Assembly (NCBI GenBank): GCA_029255685.2
Contig: CM055317.2
Coordinates: forward strand, 23,134,501-23,198,500
Length of the DNA: 64,000 bases
Source of the DNA: Silene conica
Lineage: Eukaryota; Streptophyta; Magnoliopsida; Caryophyllales; Caryophyllaceae
Direction: 5' to 3'
Within the stretch, counting starts at the first letter, position 1. The number at the start of each line of letters is the position of its first letter. The notes below the pieces were generated by a model, which was not told the origin of the DNA, searched no databases, and saw only the letters and a program-made list of their open reading frames with translations. Shown piece after piece: positions 34,907 to 48,303 of the stretch. A program made the translations under genes and the position numbers.

Positions 34907-35126
34907 TTTTTTCTTTTGATGGGTTTCGAGATTGCAGGGAATTCAGATGATGGAGATTGAAACGTGAACTCCGTCGGATGGGTGGCTGGAGATTTTGAAT
35001 AGGTCTCTGGCGGGAGACCATGGAGGGGGTCAAGCATTAGAGAGAAATATTTTAGAGAGATATTTTAGAGAGAATTAATTACTTTGAATAACCACTGTAC
35101 CATTTATGAGAATTATATCTTTAAAT

Positions 35127-35321
35127 AGTAAGTCTTGCTTGCGACGGGTCACCATTTGTGACCGATATTTTGTGAGATAAAATGGATATAAAATGAGTTA
35201 GTGGAGAAAGGGGACCACAAGAATAGTGTTGGAGAGAGAGAAAAAGTGGGTATTTTGTGAGAGAAAACGGTATCCGTCACAAGCTTGCGACGGTTAGTGC
35301 CGTTGCAAATAAGAATTTGTG
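35127..35321. mobile_element. Mutator-like MITE, 195 bp
   Basis: Flanked by a 10-bp duplication atctttaaat (35117-35126 and 35322-35331), present once in the unoccupied repeat copy near 36539-36548. Imperfect terminal inverted repeats pair AGTAAGTCTTGCTTGCGACGG with the complement of ccgttgcaaataagaattt. An inner copy of cttgcgacgg also appears near the right end. The 9-10 bp duplication suggests the Mutator superfamily. It has no coding potential. Confidence 0.75.
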
Positions 35322-35396
35322 ATCTTTAAATTACATCTTTATATCGGGCCAAATAAATTGCTTAGAATAAGGCTTGATTGTATATGAACATTGATA

Positions 35397-35488
35397 TCCT
35401 ATATATAAAAGCAACAACCATATTGCTTATTTGTCGATCAACCCTTAAAAGGAGGAATCACAAGGGACCACTTAGTTTTAAGAATTAA
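35397..35488 (+). mobile_element. Helitron 5' end, interrupted
   Basis: A|TCCTATATATAAAAGCAAC, matching the terminus at 26945 for about 90 bp. At 35489 it runs into an oppositely oriented Helitron 3' end, suggesting insertion of one Helitron into another. Confidence 0.6.
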
Positions 35489-35523
35489 CTAGTTTTATTC
35501 CCGTGCAAAAAATGCACGCGGGC
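35489..35523 (-). mobile_element. Helitron 3' terminus (minus orientation)
   Basis: Plus strand A|CTAGTTTTATTC followed by an inverted repeat CGTGCA (35502-35507) and TGCACG (35513-35518). Read on the minus strand this is a hairpin shortly before CTAG, with flanking T. The other end of this element was not identified. Confidence 0.7.
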
Positions 35524-37457
35524 TTAATTTTATTAAATTAAAAAAATAAATAAGAAGGTGGATATATTTTAAAAAAGGTATGTTTTAATATTACAGTTAT
35601 GCCGATGTAAAGTGTATAAATAATCTATACGCTTAACTTAAAATTATGTAAAAACAACGCATTAACTCAACGTTATAGAAAATAAACACATTCGTATTTA
35701 AGACGGTTTAAATATATATGTGTATGATGAACAAAACAAAATAATAACATTATGCATATGAAAAGTAAAATATTTGTCCTATATGCCCAAAGAATAGATA
35801 TTGACCCATTTTAAACTTAAAACGGATAATAGTTAATAAAATATGTAAACATCTAAATATTATATTTACGGTTTAAACCTAAATCCTTAAATATCATAAT
35901 TAACCCAAATTATTATTGGTCGACACTCTAACTACAAAAAAACACCAATCATAAAATATAAACTCCGACCCTCTAACTACGCAAAAAAATTATCACCATA
36001 TATGGAGTTGATTTTTTCCACATGTAAAATAATTATTCATAATTTTTTTTTATCTCCGATAGTTAATTTTAGTTGATCATTTTTTGTTCTTTTTATCAAG
36101 ATATTATAATCTGGCCTCTTTGTGTTAGATTTGGTGTATAATTATATGAATTTGCTTGTCTATATTTATTTATTATTATTCATTAAGGTTGTTATTTTTT
36201 AATTTATTAATTTGGAATTTATTAATTTGTAGTCTTTGAACATATGCATTTTGCACAATTTTCGTTTTTTATTTTTATTTTTAATTTTTTGTTTGCATAA
36301 ATTTTTCAGTAAATAAACTTTTTAACATAAACTTAATATACGAATACGAATATTTTGGAATCGAAAATTTGTAAAATGGAACGCAAATGAATTTGGAGGA
36401 GAAAGTAAATAAAGGAAAGAAATTAATGATGGGCTCATCTACCTCAAATCAAGGAATCAATCAGAAACCTTGAAATGCCCTTCATTTTATAGAAAGAGGA
36501 TTACTTTGAATAACCACTGTACCATTTATGAGAATTATATCTTTAAATTACATCTTTATATCGGGCCAAATAAATTGCTTAGAATAAGGCTTGATTGTAT
36601 ATGAACATTGATAACCTATTTAAATCAGGCCAAATAAATCTATAAAATCTAATTAAAAGGCTAGCAAAAATAATGTGATATGACAAGTTTAAATATGACA
36701 TGACAAATTTTAATGTGACATGACATATTAATGTGACATAGATTAACCATTTATTATATGACATTTGTTTAATTCATTTACCAATAAATATATAAATAAA
36801 ATAAAAGGCTCACCAAAAGTATCTTATTTCACCACTAGAATACTAACAAATCCATCATTATTTCTTATTTAAAAACTAAAAACATTAAGCTTTAACCTCT
36901 TAAATTTCTAGATAACTTAGACAACAATTAAAAATTAACTCAAAGTTCAGACTAAATTTAAAATTTCAACTTTATTTTTAGAATATTTTAAGCAACAAAT
37001 AAATATATACAACTTATAAAATAACAGTATATAATTTTTAAATATTAAGGAGAAATAATAACATAATACATTAAACATTGACCTTTTAATTTTTAAAATT
37101 AGAAAAAGGTTAAACGACAAATAAAAATTTACACAACTCTAATTTTAAATGTTGACCTTTTAATATTATCGTTATTCTTAAATTAGTTTTGTATATTAAA
37201 TATTATTTTCCCAAATTTATGTAACCCTTCAATTTTTCATAATTTATAATTAATATTTACATTTTAATTGGAAATTTTGTAATAAAAACTTCATAATTGA
37301 TAATTAAAATTAAAGTTTTAATTAAAGTTGTTTAATAAAACATGTTAATAATTAATTAAAGCTTTTCTTATTATCTAACACCCACCATTTTTATTAAGAT
37401 TTCTTCATATTTAATTCATTTTCTTAATTAATCATGATAATAAATTGATTGAAAGTA

Positions 37458-39714
37458 TCTTACTTATAAAAGCAACAACCACAAAGCCTATGTGGCGGCT
37501 TGTGGTTAAAAGTTGAAATTTTAAAATAGAATTATTTATTTTGTATTGTGGGCCATCCATGTTCTATAATTCAATTTAATTTGGCAAATAAATACACTTC
37601 ATAATCCTAAAAAAATCATGTACATAAAGTTTTGTATATTAATGAAGTCAAATATCAATTTTATATGATTAAATATTCAAGTGATGATCAAAATATAGAG
37701 CAACGAAGAAATTTATGATGTTATGATTGTATAATATGTTGAGAATTAAAGTAAACTTCATATTGCAAGGACTAAATTGCATGCAATATAAACTTATGAT
37801 TTGATGAAAAAAAACATTATAATACAATTATATTCTTAACAAAAATACTTATACGATAAAAAAATCACTCAAACGACTCTTAATATTTAAGGCTCCCTAT
37901 TATATCAGATAAAAAAATAAAATATTACTTTAAAAGGCTAAATTAGTAAAAATAATAATTACTCTTTTCTTAAGAATAAAATTCATGTTTGTATATAATA
38001 AAAATAAGTATACTCTTAATGCTTATAGGAATAAGCATATTATCATCATTTTATTTTACTAATAATATTTAAAAAAAAATACTCCGTACTAAATATCGGG
38101 TAAAAAGTGAGTCAAAACAACGAGAAAAAACAAAACAGAAAAATATAACAAATACGTCAAAAAAACACCCAAGTAAATTTTCTTGATAAAACTTAAAGGA
38201 TGAGATAGATAAAGGACGTTCAAAAACCATAAATAAAATTGTTATAGGAAAAAATACCCCAGAAAAATGATAAATAAGCTGCTACGAATAAAAACAACTG
38301 AAAATGTTCGATTATCGTCTGTAATTCTATACACTATTTATCGTCTGCAAAAGGGATCCATACATATACTTCTTTTGAAACTTTTAATAGTTACGCTTCA
38401 TGCATGAACCTCTAATAATAAGATAATAAAATTAAGGGTGAGATTGAGTGAGAAAAAACGGATTTTTTAGGCAATAATATATAATTACGGTTGTATAATT
38501 TTGGGGTCGTATTTATTTTGGCATTTAAGAGAGAAAATTTTTGAGAGACAAATAGGTATTAGGTAAGCAGCTGAAATAGGGAAATACTCCGTAGTAATTT
38601 ATTTAGGGTAAAGAAGAGTGTTTATATGGGTGAGTGTATGGCTGCGTAAATGCATAGTTCATAGTAATCATAGTGATAAGTGTAAAGTATATGGACCAAA
38701 GAGCCAAAGAGGTAGATCATATTCTTAGTAATATTGGTCCATAATGATAAATTATTCAAATATATGGCCTAACCCTCATATACCAATAATAATAACTAGG
38801 TTAAAAGTCGTACATTATAAATTAGTAAATTAAATCTTAAAACATAAAATTATAGAAATACTAACATTATTGAAAGGGTTATCCGTCTTAAATTTAAGAC
38901 GAGTCAAATATTTGAAATAAGTAAAAATAGAATGCATGGAAAAAAAAATATATATTTGTTAACATATATAAGTAGGATGATAATTAACTCATTTTAAAGT
39001 TAAGACGGATATCCTTTAGAGATGTAAGTGACATAAGTTTGGATATATAGGTCACTTTTTTTGAGTGAACTGAACTAATTTACGTTTAAAAGAAAACTTT
39101 GCCCAGTTAAACGAGTCGGATTGGCCGGGTCCGAATACGAGTCGTACCGTATAAGAAGTTGGAATACAAGACATTAAAGTTATCTAAATGGTTGTTTTAG
39201 AGATAAAGTACTAAAATAAATACTTTTTTTATATTCATATTTAACATAAACTTAACATTTACGTTGTGGTAGATTTGGACCCAAAATAACGAATTATTTT
39301 ATGTTGGTGGAGGAACTTCTATTACAATGTGTGGGGGAGAGATGGTCATAAGTTACGTATCGTATATTTATAAGAGTTTGCCAATTGATGATGGGGTGTA
39401 ATATAGTGCTTCATAATTAATCATTTGTAAAACATAAGGCACTTATATTCATATTTAATCAATCTGTTTTTTCTCATCAGGTGGAACGAGTTAAGTTATG
39501 TGGATCATGTAATTTAACACTTAACATTATTATAAATTAGTGTAATTTGATTAAAACTCTATTCTTAAAATAACTATGTTTTTTATATAGTTGATATATA
39601 ATCTATTTACTCTTTTTTTAATGCCATTTTTTTTAATAATAATGTTAAAATTACACTTTTTAATAACTATATTAAAATTACTAACCCGTGCAATTTGCAC
39701 GGGTTTAAAACTAG
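37458..39714 (+). mobile_element. Non-autonomous Helitron candidate (2.26 kb)
   Basis: The 5' end A|TCTTACTTATAAAAGCAAC is similar to the other two TC-ends here. The 3' end has a perfect hairpin CCCGTGCAA/TTTGCACGGG (39685-39703) and terminates CTAG (39711-39714) followed by T. Insertion between A and T fits Helitrons. The body is very AT-rich and holds no Rep/helicase reading frame, so it would depend on another element. Pairing of these two ends is inference. Confidence 0.6.
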
Positions 39715-41868
39715 TTCATAGTACTTAACCCCAACCAAATTAATTAAAATTTAAAGCAACCTTTTACATTTCATTTATCTTTACTCTATTCTTATGTCAA
39801 TATTAAATTTGTTAATAATGAAAAGAATGCTCAAAAGTCATAAAATCGTGCTACATATTTATTTATATATTAAATTTGCTAATAATGATAAAAAAGAACG
39901 TCCAAAAGTCGTAAATTGCATCCTCAATTGGTTATAAATATTTGATGGAAGATAACATTTGTGAGCTAAAATTCAAGCCAATCTTTTTTTTATGCCTCCA
40001 TCACCAAGAAAATTGTATGTGTTAATATTGTTTCTTGTCATTGTCTCAACATTAAGGTAAGCTAACTATATTAAGGTTTTATTTATTTATTTATTTATAA
40101 CTATGGGGGACTCATCTAACTTCATATATATGTTGTTTTCATCTAGGACTATCAAAATTTGTGGGTTGTGATATTCAAAGGTAAATTACTTACCTCTTAT
40201 GATTTAATGTCTTATTTCTTTTATTATATAAAAGAAAGCTTAAACTAATAACGATAAAGTTTAGATTATATAAATCAAATTCCACCATTTTGTTTGTTAT
40301 TAATCATTCAGTGAATTTTTTTTTGTAAGATTGATTCATTGGAGAAAGAGGACTATATATATGAAAGAAAATATTAGAATTGCTTAAACAAATAGTCCCT
40401 TCATTCAACTTAATACTATATTATAAACTAATTACAAGATGGATAACATGAATGTGAATGACTGATTGCTTTTAGTTTCATTAAAAAATAGTATTTTATA
40501 AACTTTCAAATGTATACTTTATTTTGGTATGTGTTGTTGTTTTATTCATCAGTTTATTCAACGTATATATGTCTTATAACACATAATAAAATTGGACTTG
40601 TGAGTATCTCAATCTTATTAACAAGTTAGACAAAAATTAATCTTATTGACATTGATAATGACTGAATATACATTATTATATAGTAGTATTTATGCGTACA
40701 TATAATATTATTCAATAATGTATATGTCTTATAAAATATAATCAGATTGCAATGAGATTATAGTAAACTACTATATAACTCAATTTATCATTTTTGCAAA
40801 AATTTAAATTTTAGATTTTTGACAAATTTATATAAATGATATATTAAGACTAACATTTATTACACTTCACAACTATATGCTACTTACAAAATAAATGATT
40901 TATGAGAACTAAGATATTAGGAAGATAAAAAGCTCTAAAATTCTATAGATTTTAATCTTCTTATTATATTGGGGATTTATTGTTCCAAAAAAAAAAAGAG
41001 ATATAATCCAACGTTATGTATTAATTTGGCCTTTCGTCTTCGCTTACTAACTTCATTTGTCTATATAACAAATGGAAGTACAAGTTTTTCCATAGAAGAT
41101 TTAGTACACAATTTATTTATAAAACGACAATCTAATTAAAAGGCAACCTTAAACATTTAATTTTTTTGACACAAGACAACTACACTAAATTTTCAAATAA
41201 AATAAAATTTAAATACTTATTAATAATTAAGTTTATTCATGTTGATGGACCTACATTGTTGGGCGTTTTGAAGGCGAACGATTTATAAGTATATAATCAA
41301 TAATGTAAATTTAATTTCGATTTATTTATTACTTGTGTTTCATTGTTGATAAGTTCCCGTTCATTACAAGTTAAAACAATTTTGATCTCGCATGTGTTTC
41401 AATAAAAATAACATATAAGAGAAAACCAAAACAATGACAAGATAGATGTGACGGCCCGGTACGGTATATGTAGTTTAAGCAATTTTTAGTAACATACACA
41501 TCATCTGAACAAAGTTTATCTTTTTACAATTTACAATGCATATTTGTTTAGGGCATGTTGCTTGGATGTTGATCAATTGGTTGAGTTACTCATAAATTGG
41601 TTGAATGGTTTTCAAATGGGTGTCATGAATTACTTGACTCACTAAAGATATTTTTTTAAAAGCCACCTGCTATTAGTATATTAATCAAAATAACAACTAA
41701 AATATAACATATACGAGTAGTTTTTAAAATAAATCAAAGTTTTTAAAAAATAAAGTATTAGCTAACTGACTTTTATGTATTTCAAGACTATATCTTTTTA
41801 AAAGGATCAACTAATTATTGGGACAAATGTTAAAAATGCGATAAAATAATAAAATTAAAACAGATAAG
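39715..41868. other. AT-rich sequence, probably Helitron interior
   Basis: No reading frame or RNA gene can be supported. The stretch ends at another Helitron 3' terminus (41869-41897), so at least its right part probably belongs to a Helitron. Confidence 0.35.
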
Positions 41869-41897
41869 CCCGTGAATTTCACGGGTCACAAACCTAG
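41869..41897 (+). mobile_element. Helitron 3' terminus
   Basis: Hairpin CCCGTGAA/TTCACGGG (41869-41885), then a short spacer and CTAG (41894-41897) followed by T. It may close the Helitron that begins at 35397, with the 37458-39714 element nested inside; this pairing is inference. Confidence 0.7.
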
Positions 41898-42287
41898 TCT
41901 CTCCTCTAAACCCTCCCAAACAAAACAAACTAACACTTCAAAAAAAACTCGATTTTCTAACAACGATTCAATGTAATCTTCGCTGTTCGACATCTGCATT
42001 TACAAGATTAAAACTTTAGATAAATATAAATAAACAATTTTTCATACAAAAATAATAAAATACAAAATAAATTCAAAATTACACAAAATTACACAAAATT
42101 AACAACTTCTAATACAAAATAATATAAACTACCCATTTAAATACAAAATTAACAACTTTTTATACAAAAAATAAATAAGCTTAACTGTTAAAATTGAAAA
42201 TATACGGTTAAAACAAAATAAAAAGGTCTGACCATGAACAAAAATTGAATTTGGACGTCTAAACCATACTTGGATGTGAGGATTCAA

Positions 42288-42368
42288 CATCCTAGTCCAT
42301 ATGGGACGTGAGGATTCAACATCCTCTTCCCCATATAATGTTCATTCTCAAATCTCAACGTCATACCC
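42288..42368. repeat. 32-bp repeat units left of the Copia insertion
   Basis: Two clear 32-bp units start at 42288 and 42320 (catcctagtccatatggga and catcctcttccccatata). They continue, after removing the Copia element, into 51316 on. They are one unit of a 308-bp tandem duplication. Confidence 0.8.
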
Positions 42369-43354
42369 TGTGGGGAATATACATGTATTCACCCTAAAAA
42401 TTCCAGGATTATAACGAAAATAACATATGCAATTATAGTCATAAGATGAAAACATGAATAAGAGTACAACCTTAGGTTATTTGCGCGAATGGCCTAAGAA
42501 CAGGAATTAAAGGAAATTCCCTCCTATAACTTGCACCCAAGACCCGTTCGAGATGATGCCGCGTGTGCTAGAAAATGCTCTCTTATTGCCTTGCAATATG
42601 GGGAGAGGTTTTGTGAGTTTTAGATGTGAGATCTAGGTTTTTGGGAGAAAGTTGCTCTCGAAAACCCTAGTTATCAGAATAATGAGAATACCAGTCGTTG
42701 ACTAAAGGAGAATTACTCTCCTTTTGTAACCCACTCGGCCGGCCGAATTAGAGTAGGGTGAGAGTGGGCTTTCCACTCTTACCTTATTCCAATGCGTGAT
42801 TCGACTCGTTTTACTAAAATATAATCGCGGGTTTTAATTATAAATCGCACACATGTTATCAGATATTAATGCAGTCGATACATTAATAATGGTCTGATAA
42901 AATTAAGATATTGTATAATTATGTCAATTAATATAACTGCTTATATTAATACACGAATTCAATATTTAATTAAATATAATCGTTTATATTTAATTTACGA
43001 ATTAATCATGTAATCCGTATTAGCTAAAATTATTTAATCCGTATTAAATAATAATCTCAACATCTCATTGACTAATTTAATAGTCAATACCTCTGACTAA
43101 TTGTTTAGTCGTATCTGGCATAAATGTGACTGTATTTTCATACATTCACATCTCTCAAACATGTCCTATATGTGTGACGTATAGGACCAGGTGATCACCG
43201 CCATCCGTATGACAATAACGTCAAACTTATCTAGCAAGCCAACCGTTATTGATAAACGTGGATCAACTGATAATAATACCAAAGTATGCCCTTGTGATCC
43301 TTTAACAGATTTAATAAGTCATTGTACTAACTGTCAAGGACACCAGCCCCAACA
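42369..43354 (-). repeat. Copia 3' LTR
   Basis: 986 bp, matching 50324-51310 almost throughout. It carries aatggggag-type leader words and ends in ccagccccaaca on the plus strand. The purine tract of the element abuts its right edge (43355-43366), which fixes this as the 3' LTR of a minus-strand element. Confidence 0.95.
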
Positions 43355-43453
43355 ATCTCCCACTTGTCCGTACAAGGGTATGTGCAATGACGTTATCACA
43401 CTACATGTGGAGGACACCAGCTCCAGCAAACTCCCACTTGTCCGTACAAGTGT
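43355..43453 (-). repeat. Duplicated polypurine-tract region beside the 3' LTR
   Basis: The stretch spanning LTR end, purine tract and following bases (43336-43378) recurs with changes at 43411-43453. On the minus strand both copies contain acttgtacggacaagtggga-like sequence followed by a TG(T/C)TGG motif. The outer copy is the one joined to the LTR. Confidence 0.75.
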
Positions 43454-44221
43454 AGGTGCGATAACCGATTCTCATATCCTTCTAAAATTTCTCCTACTCA
43501 ATGTAAAACAATTTGCAAATCCGTATTCGCAAAGGTCGTATTCTACAAGCGATCTGTATCAAGAGTGGTTTCCCCGACTAGAGAGTAACTTAACTGATAA
43601 AACGAATCTGTATTCGAGCATGACCATGCATTTCAGTTACTACTCCTCGAGTGGCCCTGAGAAACGATAAAATCCTGATAAGGGAATGGATATTTCCCTC
43701 AACTCGAATTCTGCAGATGTAAGCGCAGCATGAGATAACCCAGAAAAAATCCTCTTGGTCCCTGTTAAGGAAGACCGTGGGAAAGAAACCAAAGTTACCC
43801 AAAATCTGCCTTAATCTCAAGAGACAGTTGAAAGTCAAAAGACTCGACTCTAAGGAACACTATGGAGGTCCTATCCACGACCTGACACCCAATGTTATAA
43901 AACATTTAGGACTCCATAACGTTGTCACGGGGTGTCCTACGAGATATCCGTATAACTCGCCTTTGTGATTGGTCAGTCAACTATTTGACTTATGGTTCGT
44001 TGAACCCACCATCAACCAACGTCACAAAATGATTACCTGAGTTATCAGCTCAAGTGGGTAATCAAGGACTAAAAATGATGTAATGTTAATCAGTTCACTT
44101 TGTGGTGTTCAAAATTGGCGTACAATTCCACATGAAAAACAAAACATAAAATTATCATAACGATGAGGTTGTAATAGAGTACACAAGAAAATGAATTATA
44201 ACATGTATTCATAAAAGAGTA

Positions 44222-47200
44222 CTACAACTCAGGAACACGTTTGATTCCCATGGAATTAACATGCCCTTCATGCTTATCACGTCGTAATGCTTTAGTGAGA
44301 GAATCGGCTATATTCTCATCCGTAGCGATCTTATCAATAAATATCCCCTTTTGCTCCACGTAATCTCTAATTAGATGAGTTTTCCGTTGTACATGTCTAG
44401 ACTTGTTACTAGACTTAGGCTCCTTAACTTGGAAGATGACACCTTTATTGTCACAATAAACGGTGATCGGGTCATTCGAACTAGGCACTATTGATAGTCC
44501 TTGTAAGAATTGACGCATCCATATTGCTTCATTAGCTGCTTCCGAAGCGGCACAGTACTCGGACTCAGTTGTAGAATCTGCTGTAACACTTTGTTTAGAA
44601 CTTTTCCAGCTGACAGCAACGCCATTAAGAGTAAAAACGAATCCAGACTGAGATTTCGAGTCGTCTCGATCCGTTTGGAAGCTAGCATCTGCGTAACCAG
44701 TGGCGCAGAGCGTCGTGCCGCCTCCATAAGTCAATCCCCAATCTTTAGACCTCCGTAGGTACTTAAGAATGTTTTTCACGGCCATCCAGTGTTGTTCACC
44801 TGGATGACCATCCAATGTTGTTCACCTGGATGGCCATCCAGTGTTGTTCACCTGGATGTGCTTGGAATCGACTTGTCATATTCAATGTATATGAAACGTC
44901 TGGACGTGTGCATATCATGGCATACATGATCGATCCTATAGCTGAAGGGTAAGGAATGCGACTCATGTGCTCTTTCTCTTCCAATGTCTTAGCTTCTTGA
45001 GACTTACTCAAGTGAAGCCTAGTAGCCATAGGAAGGAACCCTTTCTTGGAGTTCGTCATGCTGAATCTCTCTAGAATCTTATCTATATAAGACTCCTGAC
45101 TGAGAGACAACATCCGTCGTGATCTATCCATGTAGATACGGATGCCCAAAATTCTTTGTGCCTCTCCCAGATCTTTCATCTGGAAATGGTTTTTCAACCA
45201 TGCTTTAACCAAAGATAGGAGAGGTATGTCATTCCTAATCAGGAGTATGTCATCGACATACAATACTAGGAAGACAATCTTGCTCCCACTTGACTTGATA
45301 TAGAGACATGGTTCCTCGACTGATTGAATGAAACCATTCTCTTTTATCACTTGGTCGAAGCGATGAATCCAACTCCGTGATGCTTGCTTAAGTCCATAAA
45401 TAGAACGCTTAAGCTTGCAAACCTTCTTAGGATTTTCAGGATCAATAAAACCCTCAGGTTGTACCATGTACAACCTTCCTCCAAATAACCGTTTAAGAAG
45501 GCGGTTTTAACGTCCATCTGCCAGATTTCATAGTCATGAAATGCGGCAATCGCTAAGATAATCCGAATGGAACGTAGCATGACTACGGGTGCAAAGATTT
45601 CATCGTAGTGCAAGCCTGGCACTTGGGTGAAACCTTTAGCAACTAGTCGTGCCTTGTGAATATCTTGTTGTCCTTCCACGACATGTTTTATCTTGTAAAG
45701 CCATTTGCATTGAAGGGGGCGTACCTTTGCAGGTAGGTCCACAAGATCCCACACGTTATTCTCATACATGGAGTCTATCTCGGATTGCATGGCTTCTAGC
45801 CATAGCTGTGAGTCAGAACTAGTCAGGGCACCTTTATAGGTTGTGGGTTCATTACCCTCTAGGAGTAAGATGTCATCTATGTCATGTTCCTCGACCATAC
45901 CAATGTATCTGTCCGGAGGAATAAAGACTCTTCCCGACCTCCTAGGTTCCTCAGGAGTATCTACCGCAGCCGAGGTTGAAGGAACTGTTTCCTCCAATGG
46001 TTGCTTGGTAGTTGGTTCTTGAATCTCCGATAGATCGAAGGTTTTATTACTCGACTTGTTCTCGAGAAATTCTTTCTCCAAGAACGTCGCACTAGCCGCA
46101 ACAAAAACACGTTGTTCGGTTGGCGAGTAGAAGTAACGACCAAAAGTTCCTTTTGGATAACCTATAAAGTATGTCTTGACCGATCGCGGGCCGAGCTTAT
46201 CCTCGTGTCTCCATTTGACATAAGCTTCGCAGCCCCAAACCCGAATAAAGGACAAGTTAGGGACCGTTCCCTTCAATAACTCGTATGGAGTCTTGTCAAC
46301 AGCTTTAGACGGACTTCGGTTAAGTATTAGAGCGGCTGACAAAAGAGTATAGCCCCACAATGAATCAGGCACAACGGTGTGACTCATCATGGATCGAACC
46401 ATATCAAGTAAAGTTCGATTTCTTCGTTCGGACACACCATTTAATTGTGGTGTTCCAGGTGGAGTCAACTGTAGGACGATGCCACAGTCTTTCAAGTGTT
46501 GATCAAACTCATGAGAAAGATACTCGCCACCACGATCAGATCGTAGCGCTTTAATCTTTCTCCCCAGTTGGTTCTGTACCCGATTCTGGTATTCTTTGAA
46601 CTTGTCAAAAGATTCACTTTTATGTTTCATTAAGTAGACATAGCCATATCTACTCAAATCATCCGTGAAAGTGATGAAATACCTATAGCCTTCTCGTGCG
46701 TTGATCGACATAGGGCTACATACATCCGTATGTATGAGTCCTAATAGGTCGGCAGCGCGCATTCCAACGCCTTTGAAAGAAATACGAGTCATCTTACCGA
46801 TGATACATGATTCACACGTGCCATATGATTCGAAATCAAAGGCCGAGATAGCTTCATTCTGTATGACCTGTTTTACGCGTTTCTCATTAATATGTCCCAT
46901 ACGGCAGTGCCATAGGTAGGTTTGATCATTGTCACCAACCTTTAACTTCTTGTTATTCACGTGTAATATTTCGGTGGTTTGATCTAAAACATAAATTCCA
47001 TTCATGGAAACTGCCTTGCCATATATCATATCGTGTAATGAGAAAATACAGCTATTATTCTCTATTACAAATGAAAAACCGAGTTTGTCAAGTGCAGAAA
47101 CAGAAATAATGTTTTTGGATAAACTAGGAACATAATAACAGTTATACAAAGATAACTCGAATCCACTTGGAAGCTGGATCACGTATGTTCCCCTCGAGAC

Positions 47201-48303
47201 TGCAGCAACTCTTACTCCATTCCCCACACGCAGGTCAACCTCACCCTTTATGAGGGGCTCTTGGTTTCGGAGGCCCTGCACATGATTACACAGATGAGAA
47301 CCACAAGCAGTATCTAGTTCCAAGTTCCGTAACTTGCATGGTTTATCTCAATCATGTGAATAGAAGAAGAAGAAGAAGACATACCAACAGGAGTAACGCG
47401 GCCTGCCTTAATGTCCTCACGATACACGGGGCATGTGCACCAATACCCAGTCTTGTGGCAATGGTGGCATTTCATGCTTGTATCCTTGCTCTTTATCTTA
47501 CCCTGTGAGTTGCTCGACTCACCGGGCCTACTCTTAGCAAATCCTGACTTCTTGAACTTAGGCTTACCTACCGCTAGGTCGCCTTGAGCTTTCACTTTCC
47601 CTTTACCTTTACCTTTACTGGAGATCATGAGAACATCCTGTTTCACGCTCCCACTCAATTTCAGATCCTTCTCGGTCTGTACGAGAAGTGAGTGGAGCTC
47701 ATGAGGAGTCTTCTTCATGTCGTTCATGTAATAGTTGGCCCTAAAGAGGGCGAATCCATCATGAAGCGAATGAAGCGTTCGATCAACGATTATGTTCTCA
47801 CTGATCTTGCAGTTTAAGGCCTCCAGTTTCTCGATATTCTCAATCATGTTGAGAATATGTGGGCTAACAGCTTGGCCCTTCTGGAGTTTCGCTTCAAGGA
47901 AGCGACGGGTATGCTCATAAGAAACGATTCTCGGAGCTTTCGAGAATTCGTTAGTGAGCGTGGTGAAAATCTTGTTTGCACCATGGGAAATGAAGCGTCT
48001 TTGCAAATTGGATTCCATTGCATAGATAAGTACGTTCTTTATCGCACCCGCTTCCATGACGAAGTCGCTATGAGCGCGAACTTCGTTAGCTCTAGCTCCA
48101 GTTCCTGGGTGTGCCGGAATAGGCTCAGTCAAGTACTTGAGCTTTCCGTCAGCAATGGCAGCATTCCGTAATGCTGCCTCCCAGTCAGAGAAGTTTGACC
48201 CATCATTCCTCAGTCTAGTAGACTGATTCATGGAGTCCATGAAGGCTTTAAGCCAGGATTCTCGTGCTAGCTTGGCACTTGGCATTGGGTCTTCACCAGC
48301 CAT
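44222..48303 (-). pseudogene. Copia gag-pol coding remains
   Basis: Gag lies at roughly 47.3-48.3 kb, beginning MAGEDPMPSAKLARESW and ending in a Lys/Gly-rich, Cys/His nucleocapsid-like part. Pol follows at roughly 44.2-47.3 kb. It has a protease-like LDTACGSHLC segment, integrase with HLWHCRMGHI and LRSDRGGEYLS, RT with KARLVAKGFTQ, QMDVKTAFLNG, YGLKQASRSW and YVDDI, and RNase H with GYADASFQTD and DSTTESEYCAA. All pol domains of the superfamily are recognisable. The element is broken in about three places; reading is not continuous. Confidence 0.93.

Larger units (their letters stand above)
29901..35070 (-). mobile_element. Second L1 LINE (5' end to RT thumb), interrupted at its 3' side
   Basis: Minus-strand L1 of a lineage distinct from the 19.5-kb copy. 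It has a 5'UTR (about 34907-35070), ORF1 (34906 to about 33136) and ORF2 with endonuclease (about 33060-32340) and reverse transcriptase (about 32000-30880). The thumb and start of zf-RVT end abruptly at 29901 against the long LTR. Breaks include two premature stops in ORF1 and several frame changes, at least two of them in homopolymers. The missing 3' portion may have been separated by the LTR insertion; the 58-bp tail at 27028 could be its end, but this is inference. Confidence 0.92.
35078..36613. repeat. Direct repeat of ~115 bp, one copy carrying a MITE
   Basis: The block from attactttgaataaccac to gaacattgata occurs at 35078-35396 and at 36500-36613. The first copy is longer only because it holds a 195-bp insertion (35127-35321). 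The two copies flank the Helitron termini at 35397 and 35489 and about 1 kb of AT-rich sequence. Confidence 0.85.
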
